Shown here one piece after another: positions 16,106 to 23,346 of a stretch of 39,636 nucleotides of DNA. A program made the translations under genes and the position numbers. This DNA is from Microtetraspora glauca (GTDB lineage Bacteria > Actinomycetota > Actinomycetes > Streptomycetales > Streptomycetaceae), in the NCBI GenBank assembly GCA_000721275.1, contig JOFO01000050.1, positions 1 to 39,636 of the forward strand, written 5' to 3'. The notes beneath the pieces are model-generated. The model was not told the origin of the DNA, made no database searches, and worked only from the letters and a program-made list of their open reading frames with translations. Each line of letters begins with the position of its first letter. Position 1 is the stretch's first letter.

Positions 16106-17519
16106 ATTCCTCGAAGACAAGTACGAAGGTGGCGCCGCCGCCCTCGGTCGGGCGCAGCTCCACCCGGCCGCCCCGGTGCCCCTCGGCGATCGCCCGGACG
16201 ATGGCGAGCCCGAGCCCGGCGCCGCTGGTGCGGGCCCCGCGCCGGGCGGTGCCCCGCCGGAACCGTTCGAAGATCACCGCCGCGTCCTGCTCCTGCACGC
16301 CGGGGCCCCGGTCCGCCACGTACAGCTCGATCCGTCCGGCGGTGCTCCGCGAGCCGATCGCGATCCGCGCGCCCGGCACGGTGTGCTGGACGGCGTTCTG
16401 CGCGAGCTGCACCATCGCCTGGGTGATCCGCTGGGCGTCGAGCCGCGCCTCCCGGTCGGCCACCCCGTCGAGCACCCAGTCGCGGTCGCCCAGCGCCCGG
16501 GCCTTCACGAAGACGTCGGCGGTCAGCTCGCCGAGCTGCACCGGCTCGGTGCGCACGAAGTCCGGCCGCTCGGCCTTGGCGAGCAGCAGCAGGTCCTCCA
16601 CGATCCGGCTCATCCGGTCCAGCTCGTCGGTGACGAGCCGGACGGTCTCGGCCCGTTCGGCCGGGTCGTCGCCCATCAGCTCCAGGTGCCCGCGGACGAT
16701 GGTGATGGGGGTCCGCAGCTCGTGCCCGGCGTCGTCGACGAACTGCCGCTGGCCGGCGAAGGCCCGCTCCAGCCGGTCGAGCATCGCGTTGAAGGTCTCG
16801 GCGAGCGCGGCGATGTCGTCCTTGCCCTGCACCGGGATCCGCTGGGTGAGGTCCCGTTCGGTCAGTTCGGCGGCGGTCGTCCGCACCACCCGGACGGGGG
16901 CCAGGATGCGGCCCGCGACGACCCAGCCGATGCCGGTGGTCAGCAGCAGCGCCACCCCCGATATGGCGAGCAGGATCCGGAACGCCTCGTCGGCGATGGC
17001 CTGCTGCCGGTCGGCGTGGAAGGCGACGACGAACGCGGACGGCGGGCCGCCGGTCTCGATCGGCACCTTCGCCCACCGCACCTCGCCCCGCGCGCGGTCG
17101 AGCCGCCCCGAGGACTCCGGGGCGGCGGCGACGGCGTCGAGCGAGGGCCGGTCGCGGTGCAGCGGCAGCGGGCTCGGGATGTCCCGGGACTGCCGGACCA
17201 CCCGCGGTCCGGGTCCGCCGGTGCCGACCAGGCCCAGCAGCTCCTCGTCCGGGTCGGAGTACTGCCGCTGGAGGAAGACCCGCAGCAGCGCCTCGGGGTC
17301 GGTGAAGCGCCGGCCGGTGTCCGGGTCGACGCCCTGCTCGACGAAGTTCGCGAACTCGCCGGTCTCCTGGGTGAGCAGCTGGTTGATGCGGTGGTCGGCG
17401 TCCCGCAGCAGCAGGGTGCGGGTCACCACGGCGACCGCGGCCAGCGCCACCGCCATGACCAGCAGCAGCCAGAGCAGGATGCGGACGCGGGCGGAGAGCC
17501 GGTGGTAGGTGCGCTTCAC
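16104..17519 (-). CDS. Sensor histidine kinase with periplasmic sensor and HAMP
   Basis: The 471-residue kinase has TM1 (about 13-37), an extracytoplasmic sensor of about 140 residues with no recognised fold, TM2 (about 180-203), HAMP (204-257), a dimerisation domain with phosphoacceptor His266 in DDAGHELRTP, and an HATPase domain with QNAVQHT, DRGPGV and GAGLGLAIV. It is the cognate partner of the OmpR-type regulator downstream. The GTG start overlaps the stop of the small secreted protein by 4 bp, so both are made together. The ligand is unknown; a transported hydroxy acid is a guess from the neighbouring transporter. Confidence 0.95.
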   Translation of the reverse strand: MKRTYHRLSARVRILLWLLLVMAVALAAVAVVTRTLLLRDADHRINQLLTQETGEFANFVEQGVDPDTGRRFTDPEALLRVFLQRQYSDPDEELLGLVGTGGPGPRVVRQSRDIPSPLPLHRDRPSLDAVAAAPESSGRLDRARGEVRWAKVPIETGGPPSAFVVAFHADRQQAIADEAFRILLAISGVALLLTTGIGWVVAGRILAPVRVVRTTAAELTERDLTQRIPVQGKDDIAALAETFNAMLDRLERAFAGQRQFVDDAGHELRTPITIVRGHLELMGDDPAERAETVRLVTDELDRMSRIVEDLLLLAKAERPDFVRTEPVQLGELTADVFVKARALGDRDWVLDGVADREARLDAQRITQAMVQLAQNAVQHTVPGARIAIGSRSTAGRIELYVADRGPGVQEQDAAVIFERFRRGTARRGARTSGAGLGLAIVRAIAEGHRGGRVELRPTEGGGATFVLVFEE

Positions 17520-17839
17520 TCGTGGTCGTCATCGTCGTCGTCGCCCGTGGCGGAGGGCCCGGGCACGACGGAGTCGGAGGGCGGCGGCGCCGACGGTGCC
17601 GTGGGGGCGGGCAGCGTACCGGTGGGGGACGCGGGTGCGGTCCCCGCCGGCGTGGTCTGCGCGGGCGCGCCGGGCGTCGGCGCGGCGGGTCCGGTGGGCG
17701 TCGGCGGGGTGGGGAGGTGGACGGCGGGCGGGACCCGCGGCGCCTCCGGCTCGTCGGTCAGCGCGTAGCTGGTGGCCGCGATGCCGAGCGGGACGGCGAC
17801 GACGGCGACGAGGCCGGCCATGCGGTGGGTGAAGGACAT
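17516..17839 (-). CDS. Small secreted Pro/Thr-rich protein with Asp tail
   Basis: The 107-residue product starts with a hydrophobic signal or anchor (about residues 8-26, GLVAVVAVPLGIAATSYA), followed by a low-complexity Pro-, Thr- and Ala-rich stretch and an acidic end with six Asp, then His-Glu. No family was recognised. It is first in the operon and overlaps the sensor kinase start, so it may be an accessory to the sensor or a metal-binding tail protein. The ATG lacks a strong ribosome site. Low-complexity composition makes homology searches hard. Confidence 0.75.
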   Translation of the reverse strand: MSFTHRMAGLVAVVAVPLGIAATSYALTDEPEAPRVPPAVHLPTPPTPTGPAAPTPGAPAQTTPAGTAPASPTGTLPAPTAPSAPPPSDSVVPGPSATGDDDDDDHE

Positions 17840-17874
17840 GGTCGCCAGGGTGGGACGCGCGGGCGCGTCCCCGC

Positions 17875-17907
17875 ATGAAGCCCGGATGAGGATTCCTTCA
17901 TCCGGGC
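17875..17907. promoter_or_regulatory. Phased 11-nt units and inverted repeat upstream of the kinase operon
   Basis: The units ATGAAGCCCGG and ATGAGGATTCC are contiguous and resemble those at 15316-15348. They overlap a perfect inverted repeat GCCCGGATGA-N8-TCATCCGGGC (17880-17907), 41-68 nt upstream of the small protein start and just after the RAM gene. The palindrome could also serve as a terminator for the RAM gene, though no U run follows. GGATGAAGGA occurs at 15336-15345 on the plus strand and here on the minus strand. Confidence 0.55.
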
Positions 17908-17924
17908 GCCGGCGGGGACGGGGC

Positions 17925-18206
17925 TCAGGACTCCAGGCCGATGGCGAAGGCCGCTTCCAGGTCGTGCTGCGAGTACGTCCGGAAGGCGACGTGCGTGTCG
18001 GTGGCCTCGACGCCCGGGATCTTGCTGATCCGGCCGGGGATGACCTCGGCCAGGTCGTCGTGGCGCGGCACCCGGACCATTGCGATGAGGTCGTACGTAC
18101 CGGTCACCGAGAAGACCTCGCTGACGTTCTCGAGCGCGGCGATCGACTCCGCGATCTCGGGGATGCGGTCCACGCTGGTCTTGATGAGGACGATCGCGGT
18201 GATCAC
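17925..18206 (-). CDS. Stand-alone Lrp/AsnC RAM-domain protein
   Basis: The 93-residue product is only the ligand-binding RAM domain of Lrp/AsnC regulators: ITAIVLIKTS at the first strand, VSEVFSVTGTYDLIAMVRV, and a C-terminal THVAFRTYS. The N-terminal helix-turn-helix is absent, so it cannot bind DNA in the usual way; such proteins may bind amino acids and oligomerise. The GTG start overlaps the rhomboid stop by 4 bp, so it is the second gene of a two-gene operon. Confidence 0.88.
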   Translation of the reverse strand: MITAIVLIKTSVDRIPEIAESIAALENVSEVFSVTGTYDLIAMVRVPRHDDLAEVIPGRISKIPGVEATDTHVAFRTYSQHDLEAAFAIGLES

Positions 18207-18937
18207 GGCTGGCTGTCTCCCTCGGTCGCCGCTGCTGGGGTTTTCACTCTATCCCCACCCCGGAACCGCACCCAGGCGTAGAGGAAGCCGGCCGAGAAGC
18301 CCACCACGTGGGCCAGGTAGGCGACCCCCGGGCCCGCTCCCGCGGTCCGCGCGGCCAGCCACTGGATGGTGAACCAGAAGACCAGCACCGCCCAGGCCGG
18401 GAAGCGCAGCGGCAGGAAGAAGAGGAAGGGGAAGAGGCTGGTCACCCGGGAGCGGGGGAAGAGGAAGAGGAAGGCCCCGAGCACCGCGGAGATCGCCCCG
18501 GACGCCCCGACCAGGGTCTGCTCGCTGCCGGAGTGCGCCAGGGCGTAGCCGGACAGGGCCACGTAGCCGGTGCCCAGGTAGAAGAGGGCGAACTCGACGT
18601 GCCCCATCCGCTCCTCGGCCATCGCCCCGAAGACCCACAGGAAGAGCATGTTGCCGAGCAGATGGAGCCAGCCGCCGTGCACGAAGAGGGCGGTGAAGGG
18701 GGTGAGCAGGGCGCCCGGCTCGCCGCGCGTCAGCTCGGCCGGCACCACCCCCCACCGCCGGAAGTAGGCGCTCTGCGCCGCCAGCACCTCGTCCCCGGTG
18801 CCGTACGCCGGGTTCAGCCCGGAGACCGGGCTGACAATGAAGAGGAGACAGCAGGCGGCGATCAGTCCGTAGGTCACCGCGGGTCCGGTGCGGACGCCGC
18901 GCCAGGCGCCCAGGGCCGTGCCTCGCCAGTCGATCAT
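18203..18937 (-). CDS. Rhomboid-family intramembrane serine protease
   Basis: This 244-residue polytopic protein cleaves membrane proteins within the bilayer. Rhomboid hallmarks are HGGWLHLLGNMLFLWVFG (oxyanion His/Asn region, about 87-104), the nucleophile Ser146 in GASGA and catalytic His210 in AHVVGF. The chosen ATG begins MIDWRGTALG; the frame is open much further upstream, but that part is antisense to the NYN gene and is not real. No clear ribosome site precedes the ATG. The substrate is unknown. Confidence 0.92.
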   Translation of the reverse strand: MIDWRGTALGAWRGVRTGPAVTYGLIAACCLLFIVSPVSGLNPAYGTGDEVLAAQSAYFRRWGVVPAELTRGEPGALLTPFTALFVHGGWLHLLGNMLFLWVFGAMAEERMGHVEFALFYLGTGYVALSGYALAHSGSEQTLVGASGAISAVLGAFLFLFPRSRVTSLFPFLFFLPLRFPAWAVLVFWFTIQWLAARTAGAGPGVAYLAHVVGFSAGFLYAWVRFRGGDRVKTPAAATEGDSQP

Positions 18938-19096
18938 GGACAGATCATGGCCCAGAACGGACGAAGGGGACAGAGTGCCTCGCCGGGCCGGGCGGCTCCC
19001 GTGAGGCCGTAGGGTTACGGGATCGAGCACCGCAGTCCGACGGCGCACCGCGGCTCCCGCACCTGGTACACCACGACAGGAAGAAGGACGGCAACC

Positions 19097-19339
19097 ATGA
19101 CGACGGTTCCCCTGCCGACCGACGAGACCCGCTGGCGCTGCACCCTCTGCGGCAACCTGACCCGCTTCGACGTGACGCGTTCGTCCAAGGTCGTCGAGTA
19201 CGTCCATCTGGACCTGGCCGGGGAGCCCAAGGTCGAGGAGCGCGAGGTGCTCAGTGAGACCATCGAGTCGGTCCGCTGCCGCTGGTGCAACGCGGTGGAC
19301 CAGATCGAGCTCGTGGACAGGCCGGGCGCGGAGTCCTGA
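19097..19339 (+). CDS. Small four-cysteine (zinc-ribbon-like) protein
   Basis: The 80-residue product has two CxxC pairs, Cys15/Cys18 (RCTLCGN) and Cys61/Cys64 (RCRWCNA), spaced as for a single zinc site. Between them lies a segment VEYVHLDLAGEPKVEE. An AGGAAGAAGGA ribosome site is about 7 nt upstream of the ATG. It lies 34 nt before the NYN-domain gene and is probably co-transcribed. The function is unknown; a nucleic-acid-related role is suggested only by the neighbour and the zinc-ribbon pattern. Confidence 0.85.
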   Translation: MTTVPLPTDETRWRCTLCGNLTRFDVTRSSKVVEYVHLDLAGEPKVEEREVLSETIESVRCRWCNAVDQIELVDRPGAES

Positions 19340-19373
19340 CGGACCGCGCCGACGACAGTAGGGGTGACGGATC

Positions 19374-20738
19374 GTGGAGCAGCCCGCGCACGGTGACGAA
19401 CCGGCCGGCGCGGCGGCCGACGCTGCCGAGACGCTCGACCGTCCCCTGCCGGAGGGGGTACGGCGGCGGGTGATCGCGCTGGTCGCCGACGCCTTCGGCG
19501 GCCTGACCGTCGCCGAGCTGCCCGCCCCGCTGCGCCAGTACGCCCGCTTCACCGCCAGCCGGCGCGCCAAGTTCGCGGGGAACGCGATGGCCGCCGCGCT
19601 GGAGGGCGATCCGCTCTTCCGGCAGCGGATCGGCGAACGGTTCCGGCAGACCCAGCCCGAGCTGGCCGGCGCCGTCGAGACCGGCACCCCGCCGGCCGCC
19701 GCCGACCCCGTCGACGTGGCCGCCGCCGCGTACGTGCTCCGCCCGCCCGGCTGGGCCAAGCTGGTGGCCGCCGCCGGCGAGGAGGTCCAGCGGGCCGACG
19801 CCGAGCGCGCCGACGAGGCGGGCCGGCGCGAGCTGGAGCGGCTCCGCGAGGAACTGGCCGCCGCCCGGGAGCGGACCCGGGACGAGACCGAGCAGCTCCG
19901 GCACGACCTGGAGGCCGCCCGCAAGGAAGCCGAATCGCTTCACCGCAAACTGCGCAGCGCGCAGAGCGACGTGAAGCGGGGCGAGGCCGCGCTGCGCCGC
20001 GCCCAGGCGGAGATCGAGGCCGTCCGCGCCGAGGCGGCGGCCCAGGTGTCCGCGGCGGAGAGCGAGTCGCGGCGGCTGAGGGCCCGGCTCGGCGAGGTCG
20101 AGGCGGCCCTGGAGGCGAGCCGCCGGGCGGCCCGCGAGGGACGCTCGGTGGAGGACATGCGGCTGCGGCTGCTGCTCGACACCGTCCTCGACGCGGCCCA
20201 GGGGCTGCGCCGCGAACTGGCCCTGCCGCCGGTGTCGGTGCACCCCGCGGACACCGTGGACGCCGTGGAGCCGGGCCGGATGTCCGCGAAGGACCTCGCG
20301 GCCCGCGCGCTGTCGGAGACCGATCCGGCGCTGCTGGACCAGCTGTTGTCGCTGCCGCAGACCCATCTCGTCGTCGACGGCTACAACGTCACCAAGACCG
20401 GCTATCCGACGATGCCGCTGGAGAAGCAGCGGCTGCGGCTGCTCGGCGGGCTCTCCGCGCTCGCGGCCCGCTCCGGCGCCGAGGTCACCTGTGTCTTCGA
20501 CGGGGCCGAGCTGGCCGCGCCGGTGCTGCTCGCGCCGCCGCGCGGGGTGCGGGTGCTGTTCTCCAAGCCCGGCGTCACGGCCGACGAGCTGATCCGCCAG
20601 CTGGTGCGGGCCGAACCGCCTGGCCGGCCGGTCGTGGTGGTCTCCACCGACCGCGAGGTCGCCGACGGCGTCGCGAAGGCCGGTGCCCGGCCGGTGGCGT
20701 CGGCTCTGCTCCTCAAGCGCCTTTCACGGCTCTCGTGA
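19374..20738 (+). CDS. NYN/YacP-type nuclease-fold protein with coiled coil
   Basis: The 454-residue product has an N-terminal helical part (about 1-140), a long Arg/Glu/Ala-rich coiled coil (about 140-260), a linker, and a C-terminal NYN (PIN-like) domain from about residue 330. The domain opens with LVVDGYNVTKTGYP, where Asp335 is the likely first metal ligand, and continues with VTCVFDGAE and VVVVSTDREVADG. YacP/Rae1 relatives are RNA endonucleases, so RNA cleavage is plausible. The GTG start follows AGGGGTG. Its partner gene encodes the small zinc-ribbon protein upstream. Confidence 0.9.
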   Translation: MEQPAHGDEPAGAAADAAETLDRPLPEGVRRRVIALVADAFGGLTVAELPAPLRQYARFTASRRAKFAGNAMAAALEGDPLFRQRIGERFRQTQPELAGAVETGTPPAAADPVDVAAAAYVLRPPGWAKLVAAAGEEVQRADAERADEAGRRELERLREELAAARERTRDETEQLRHDLEAARKEAESLHRKLRSAQSDVKRGEAALRRAQAEIEAVRAEAAAQVSAAESESRRLRARLGEVEAALEASRRAAREGRSVEDMRLRLLLDTVLDAAQGLRRELALPPVSVHPADTVDAVEPGRMSAKDLAARALSETDPALLDQLLSLPQTHLVVDGYNVTKTGYPTMPLEKQRLRLLGGLSALAARSGAEVTCVFDGAELAAPVLLAPPRGVRVLFSKPGVTADELIRQLVRAEPPGRPVVVVSTDREVADGVAKAGARPVASALLLKRLSRLS

Positions 20739-20868
20739 TGACTCGCCCGGGAAGCAACTCTTGTTTGGTATGCCCGATTTATGGATGGCGGATCGTCAAG
20801 TGCCGGTCACGGGCCGTGTGATGCGTGTAAATAAAGTGGTGCGTGAGCGAGTTTTTTGCCGTCGGGAT

Positions 20869-21003
20869 TTGAACTGATCACAACTTGGTCACTAGGGTCG
20901 GGCCTCGAACCTCCACGCGGTTGATCACCCGTCCGGGCGATCCGTGGGGGAACCGCCTGCCCCTGACCGGCCGGGCGGCTCGAGGAAGAAGGAGCTCGCC
21001 TTC
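20869..21003 (+). promoter_or_regulatory. Promoter candidate and structured leader before NlpC/P60 gene
   Basis: The 265-nt gap 20739-21003 contains an AT-richer first half with no gene. TTGAAC (20869-20874) and TAGGGT (20893-20898), 18 nt apart, may be a promoter. Downstream, CCTCCACG pairs with CGTGGGGG (about 20910-20950), and a CCGCC/GGCGG hairpin follows before the AAGGAG ribosome site. The leader recalls the c-di-AMP (ydaO) riboswitches found before some actinobacterial wall hydrolases, but the conserved GGGTGAATCC-type core was not found. Confidence 0.4.
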
Positions 21004-22059
21004 GTGGCGTCCCACCGTCGACCCAAGCAGCCGAGCCGCACCCGTGTGACCGTGCTCACCGCGACCGCGGCCGCCGCCGTCGCGTTCTCCGCCCAGACCG
21101 GAGCCCAGGCGGCCCCCAAGCCCAAGATCGACGAGGTCAAGTCCAAGGTCGACGACCTCTACCACGAGGCCGAGGAGGCCACGGAGCAGCACAGCCAGGC
21201 CGAGGAGCGCCGCGGCCAGCTGCAGAAGGAGATCGGCCAGATCCAGGACCGCGTGGCGCGCGGCCAGCAGGAGCTGAACACCCTCCGGGACCAGATCGGT
21301 TCGGTCGCCAGCGCCCAGTACCGCTCCGGCGGCATCGACCCGGCGCTCCAGCTCTTCCTCTCCTCGAACCCGGACGACTACCTCGACAAGGCGTCCGCCA
21401 TCGGCCGGGTCACCGACCAGCAGGCCGACGTCCTCGCCACCATCCAGGACAAGCAGCGCGCCCTCGCCCAGGAGCGCGCCGAGGCGACCGCGAAGCTCGC
21501 CGACCTGGAGGACGTCCGCAAGACCCTCGGCGACAAGAAGAAGAAGATCCAGGGCAAGCTCGCGGAGGCCCGCAAGCTGCTCAACACCCTCACCGCCGAG
21601 GAGCGCGCCCGCATCCAGCAGGAGGAGCAGGAGCGCGCCGCGAAGGCCGAGCGCGCCTCCCGCGCCGCCGCCCCGCGCGTCGAGCTCGGCAACGAGGCCG
21701 CGGCCAGCGGTCTGGGCGCCGCCGCCCTCTCCGCCGCCGCCACCCAGCTCGGCAAGCCGTACCAGTCCGGTGCCGAGGGCCCGAACGCCTACGACTGCTC
21801 CGGTCTGACGCAGTGGGCCTACCGCCAGGCCGGCGTCCGCCTCTCCCGCGTCACCTACACCCAGCAGAACGACGGCACCAAGATCGGCCGCAGCCAGCTC
21901 AAGCCCGGCGACCTGGTCTTCTTCAACGGCCTGTCGCACGTGGGCCTGTACGCGGGCAACAACACGATCCTGCACGCCCCGAAGCCGGGCGCCGTGGTCC
22001 GCTACGAGTCGATGAACTACATGGGCACGTTCCAGTTCGGCGTCCGCATCGGCGGCTGA
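21004..22059 (+). CDS. NlpC/P60 peptidoglycan hydrolase with coiled coil
   Basis: This is a secreted endopeptidase that cuts wall stem peptides. The 351-residue product has a signal peptide (about 1-37, ending in QTGAQAA), a coiled-coil domain (about 40-215) containing QYRSGGIDP, and an NlpC/P60 domain with catalytic Cys265 (YDCSGLTQWAYRQAG) and His312 (LSHVGLYAG), then an ILHAPKPG histidine. The GTG at 21004 has AAGGAG about 10 nt upstream; a longer frame from 20944 runs through leader structure and is disfavoured. It is followed by a strong terminator and a paralogous gene. Confidence 0.94.
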   Translation: MASHRRPKQPSRTRVTVLTATAAAAVAFSAQTGAQAAPKPKIDEVKSKVDDLYHEAEEATEQHSQAEERRGQLQKEIGQIQDRVARGQQELNTLRDQIGSVASAQYRSGGIDPALQLFLSSNPDDYLDKASAIGRVTDQQADVLATIQDKQRALAQERAEATAKLADLEDVRKTLGDKKKKIQGKLAEARKLLNTLTAEERARIQQEEQERAAKAERASRAAAPRVELGNEAAASGLGAAALSAAATQLGKPYQSGAEGPNAYDCSGLTQWAYRQAGVRLSRVTYTQQNDGTKIGRSQLKPGDLVFFNGLSHVGLYAGNNTILHAPKPGAVVRYESMNYMGTFQFGVRIGG

Positions 22060-22112
22060 CCCGCCCGGCCCGTGCCGCCCGAACGGGTGGTTCGCGGCGC
22101 CCCGAGCTGACC

Positions 22113-22158
22113 TGACGCCCCGCCGGTGACCTCGTGATCTCCGGCGGGGCGTCATTTT
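22113..22158 (+). terminator. Intrinsic terminator between NlpC/P60 genes
   Basis: A perfect 14-bp stem (TGACGCCCCGCCGG with CCGGCGGGGCGTCA) has a 14-nt loop and is followed by TTTT. It lies 53 nt after the first hydrolase gene. Confidence 0.9.
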
Positions 22159-22176
22159 GTGTGCCCGGCGCCTTCG

Positions 22177-22205
22177 TTGGACGCGACCGGGGGAGCGGCT
22201 ACTGT
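22177..22205 (+). promoter_or_regulatory. Housekeeping-type promoter of the second NlpC/P60 gene
   Basis: TTGGAC and TACTGT are spaced by 17 nt, the best match to a vegetative promoter in the window. The predicted leader is about 35 nt and contains the GGAGA ribosome site. It shows that the two paralogues are separately transcribed. Confidence 0.75.
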
Positions 22206-22249
22206 CTGCGGCGCCAGTCCGCACACGAGCCGAACGGAGAGCGCGAGCC

Positions 22250-23275
22250 GTGGCCTCCCACCGCCGACCCGCCCGGGTCACCGTCCTGACCGCAGCCGCC
22301 GCGGCCACCGCGGCGGCCTCCCTCGGCGCGGTCCCCGCGACCGCCGACCCGGGCGCCGGCACCGAGGCCACCCGCGCCAAGGTCGACCGCCTCTACGAGG
22401 AGGCCGAGCGCGCCGCCGAGGGCTTCAACCGGGCCGACGAGCGGGCCGACGCCCTCCGCCGCAAGGTGAGCCTGGCGCAGGACAGCCTCGCCCGCGGCCA
22501 GGAGCGCATCAACCGGATGCGGGGCGCGCTCGGCGCGCTCGCCGGCGCCCAGTACCGCTCCGGCGGCCTCGACCCCACCCTCGACCTGCTGCTCTCCTCC
22601 GACCCGGACAGCTACCTGAACCGGGCCTCCGTCCTCGACCGGGTCACCGCCCGGCAGACCGCCGCCCTCTCCGAGCTCCAGCAGGAGCGCCGCCGCCTCG
22701 ACCAGGAGCGCGCCGAGGCCCGCATCGCCCTCGGCGAGCTGGAGCGCAGCCGCGCCGAGGTCGCCCGGCACAAGCGGTCGGTGGAGCGGAAGCTCGCCGA
22801 GGCCCGCCGGGTCCTCGCCTCCCTCACCGCCGCCGAGCGCGCCGACTACGAGCGGGCCTCCCGCTCCGGCGGGCGCTCCGGCGGCCCCGCCGAGGAACCG
22901 CCGCCCGCCGCCGACCTCGGCCCGGCGGACTCGCGCGGCGCCGCCGCCGTCATGGCCGCCCGCAGCGCCGTCGGCAAGCCGTACGTGTGGGGCGCGACCG
23001 GCCCCTCCGCCTTCGACTGCTCGGGGCTGATGGTCTGGGCGTACCGGCAGGCCGGGATCAGCCTGCCGCGCACCTCGGCCGCCCAGCGGCACGCCGGCCG
23101 GCAGGTGCCGCTGTCCCAGGCGCAGCCCGGCGACCTCGTCACGTACCGCGGCGACGCCAGCCACGTCGGCATCTACGCCGGGAACGGGCAGGTCATCCAC
23201 GCCCCCTACCCGGGCGCGCGGGTCCGCTACGACCCCGTGAACATGATGTCCCACGTGACGGTGACCCGGCTCTGA
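22250..23275 (+). CDS. NlpC/P60 peptidoglycan hydrolase, second paralogue
   Basis: The 341-residue product is a paralogue of the preceding gene, with the same VASHRRP start, a signal peptide, a coiled coil containing QYRSGGLDP and a C-terminal NlpC/P60 domain. Catalytic residues are Cys257 (FDCSGLMVWAYRQAG) and His305 (ASHVGIYAG), with VIHAPYPG. The GTG has GGAGA about 10 nt upstream, supporting this start over the longer frame from 22157 that would overlap the promoter. The pair probably arose by tandem duplication. Confidence 0.94.
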   Translation: MASHRRPARVTVLTAAAAATAAASLGAVPATADPGAGTEATRAKVDRLYEEAERAAEGFNRADERADALRRKVSLAQDSLARGQERINRMRGALGALAGAQYRSGGLDPTLDLLLSSDPDSYLNRASVLDRVTARQTAALSELQQERRRLDQERAEARIALGELERSRAEVARHKRSVERKLAEARRVLASLTAAERADYERASRSGGRSGGPAEEPPPAADLGPADSRGAAAVMAARSAVGKPYVWGATGPSAFDCSGLMVWAYRQAGISLPRTSAAQRHAGRQVPLSQAQPGDLVTYRGDASHVGIYAGNGQVIHAPYPGARVRYDPVNMMSHVTVTRL

Positions 23276-23346
23276 GCGGGCCCTGAGCGGAGGGCGCCGC
23301 CGCTCCGGGAGGCGTGACCCCGTCACCCTTCCGTACGATCGGGGGC

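Noticed and set aside
18938..19924. An N-terminal extension of the rhomboid frame
   Set aside because: Low-complexity Ser/Arg sequence antisense to the NYN gene; the rhomboid homology starts at MIDWRG.
20900..21000. A ydaO-type c-di-AMP riboswitch before the first NlpC/P60 gene
   Set aside because: GGGGAACC is present, but the rest of the conserved core could not be found by eye, so only a structured leader is listed.
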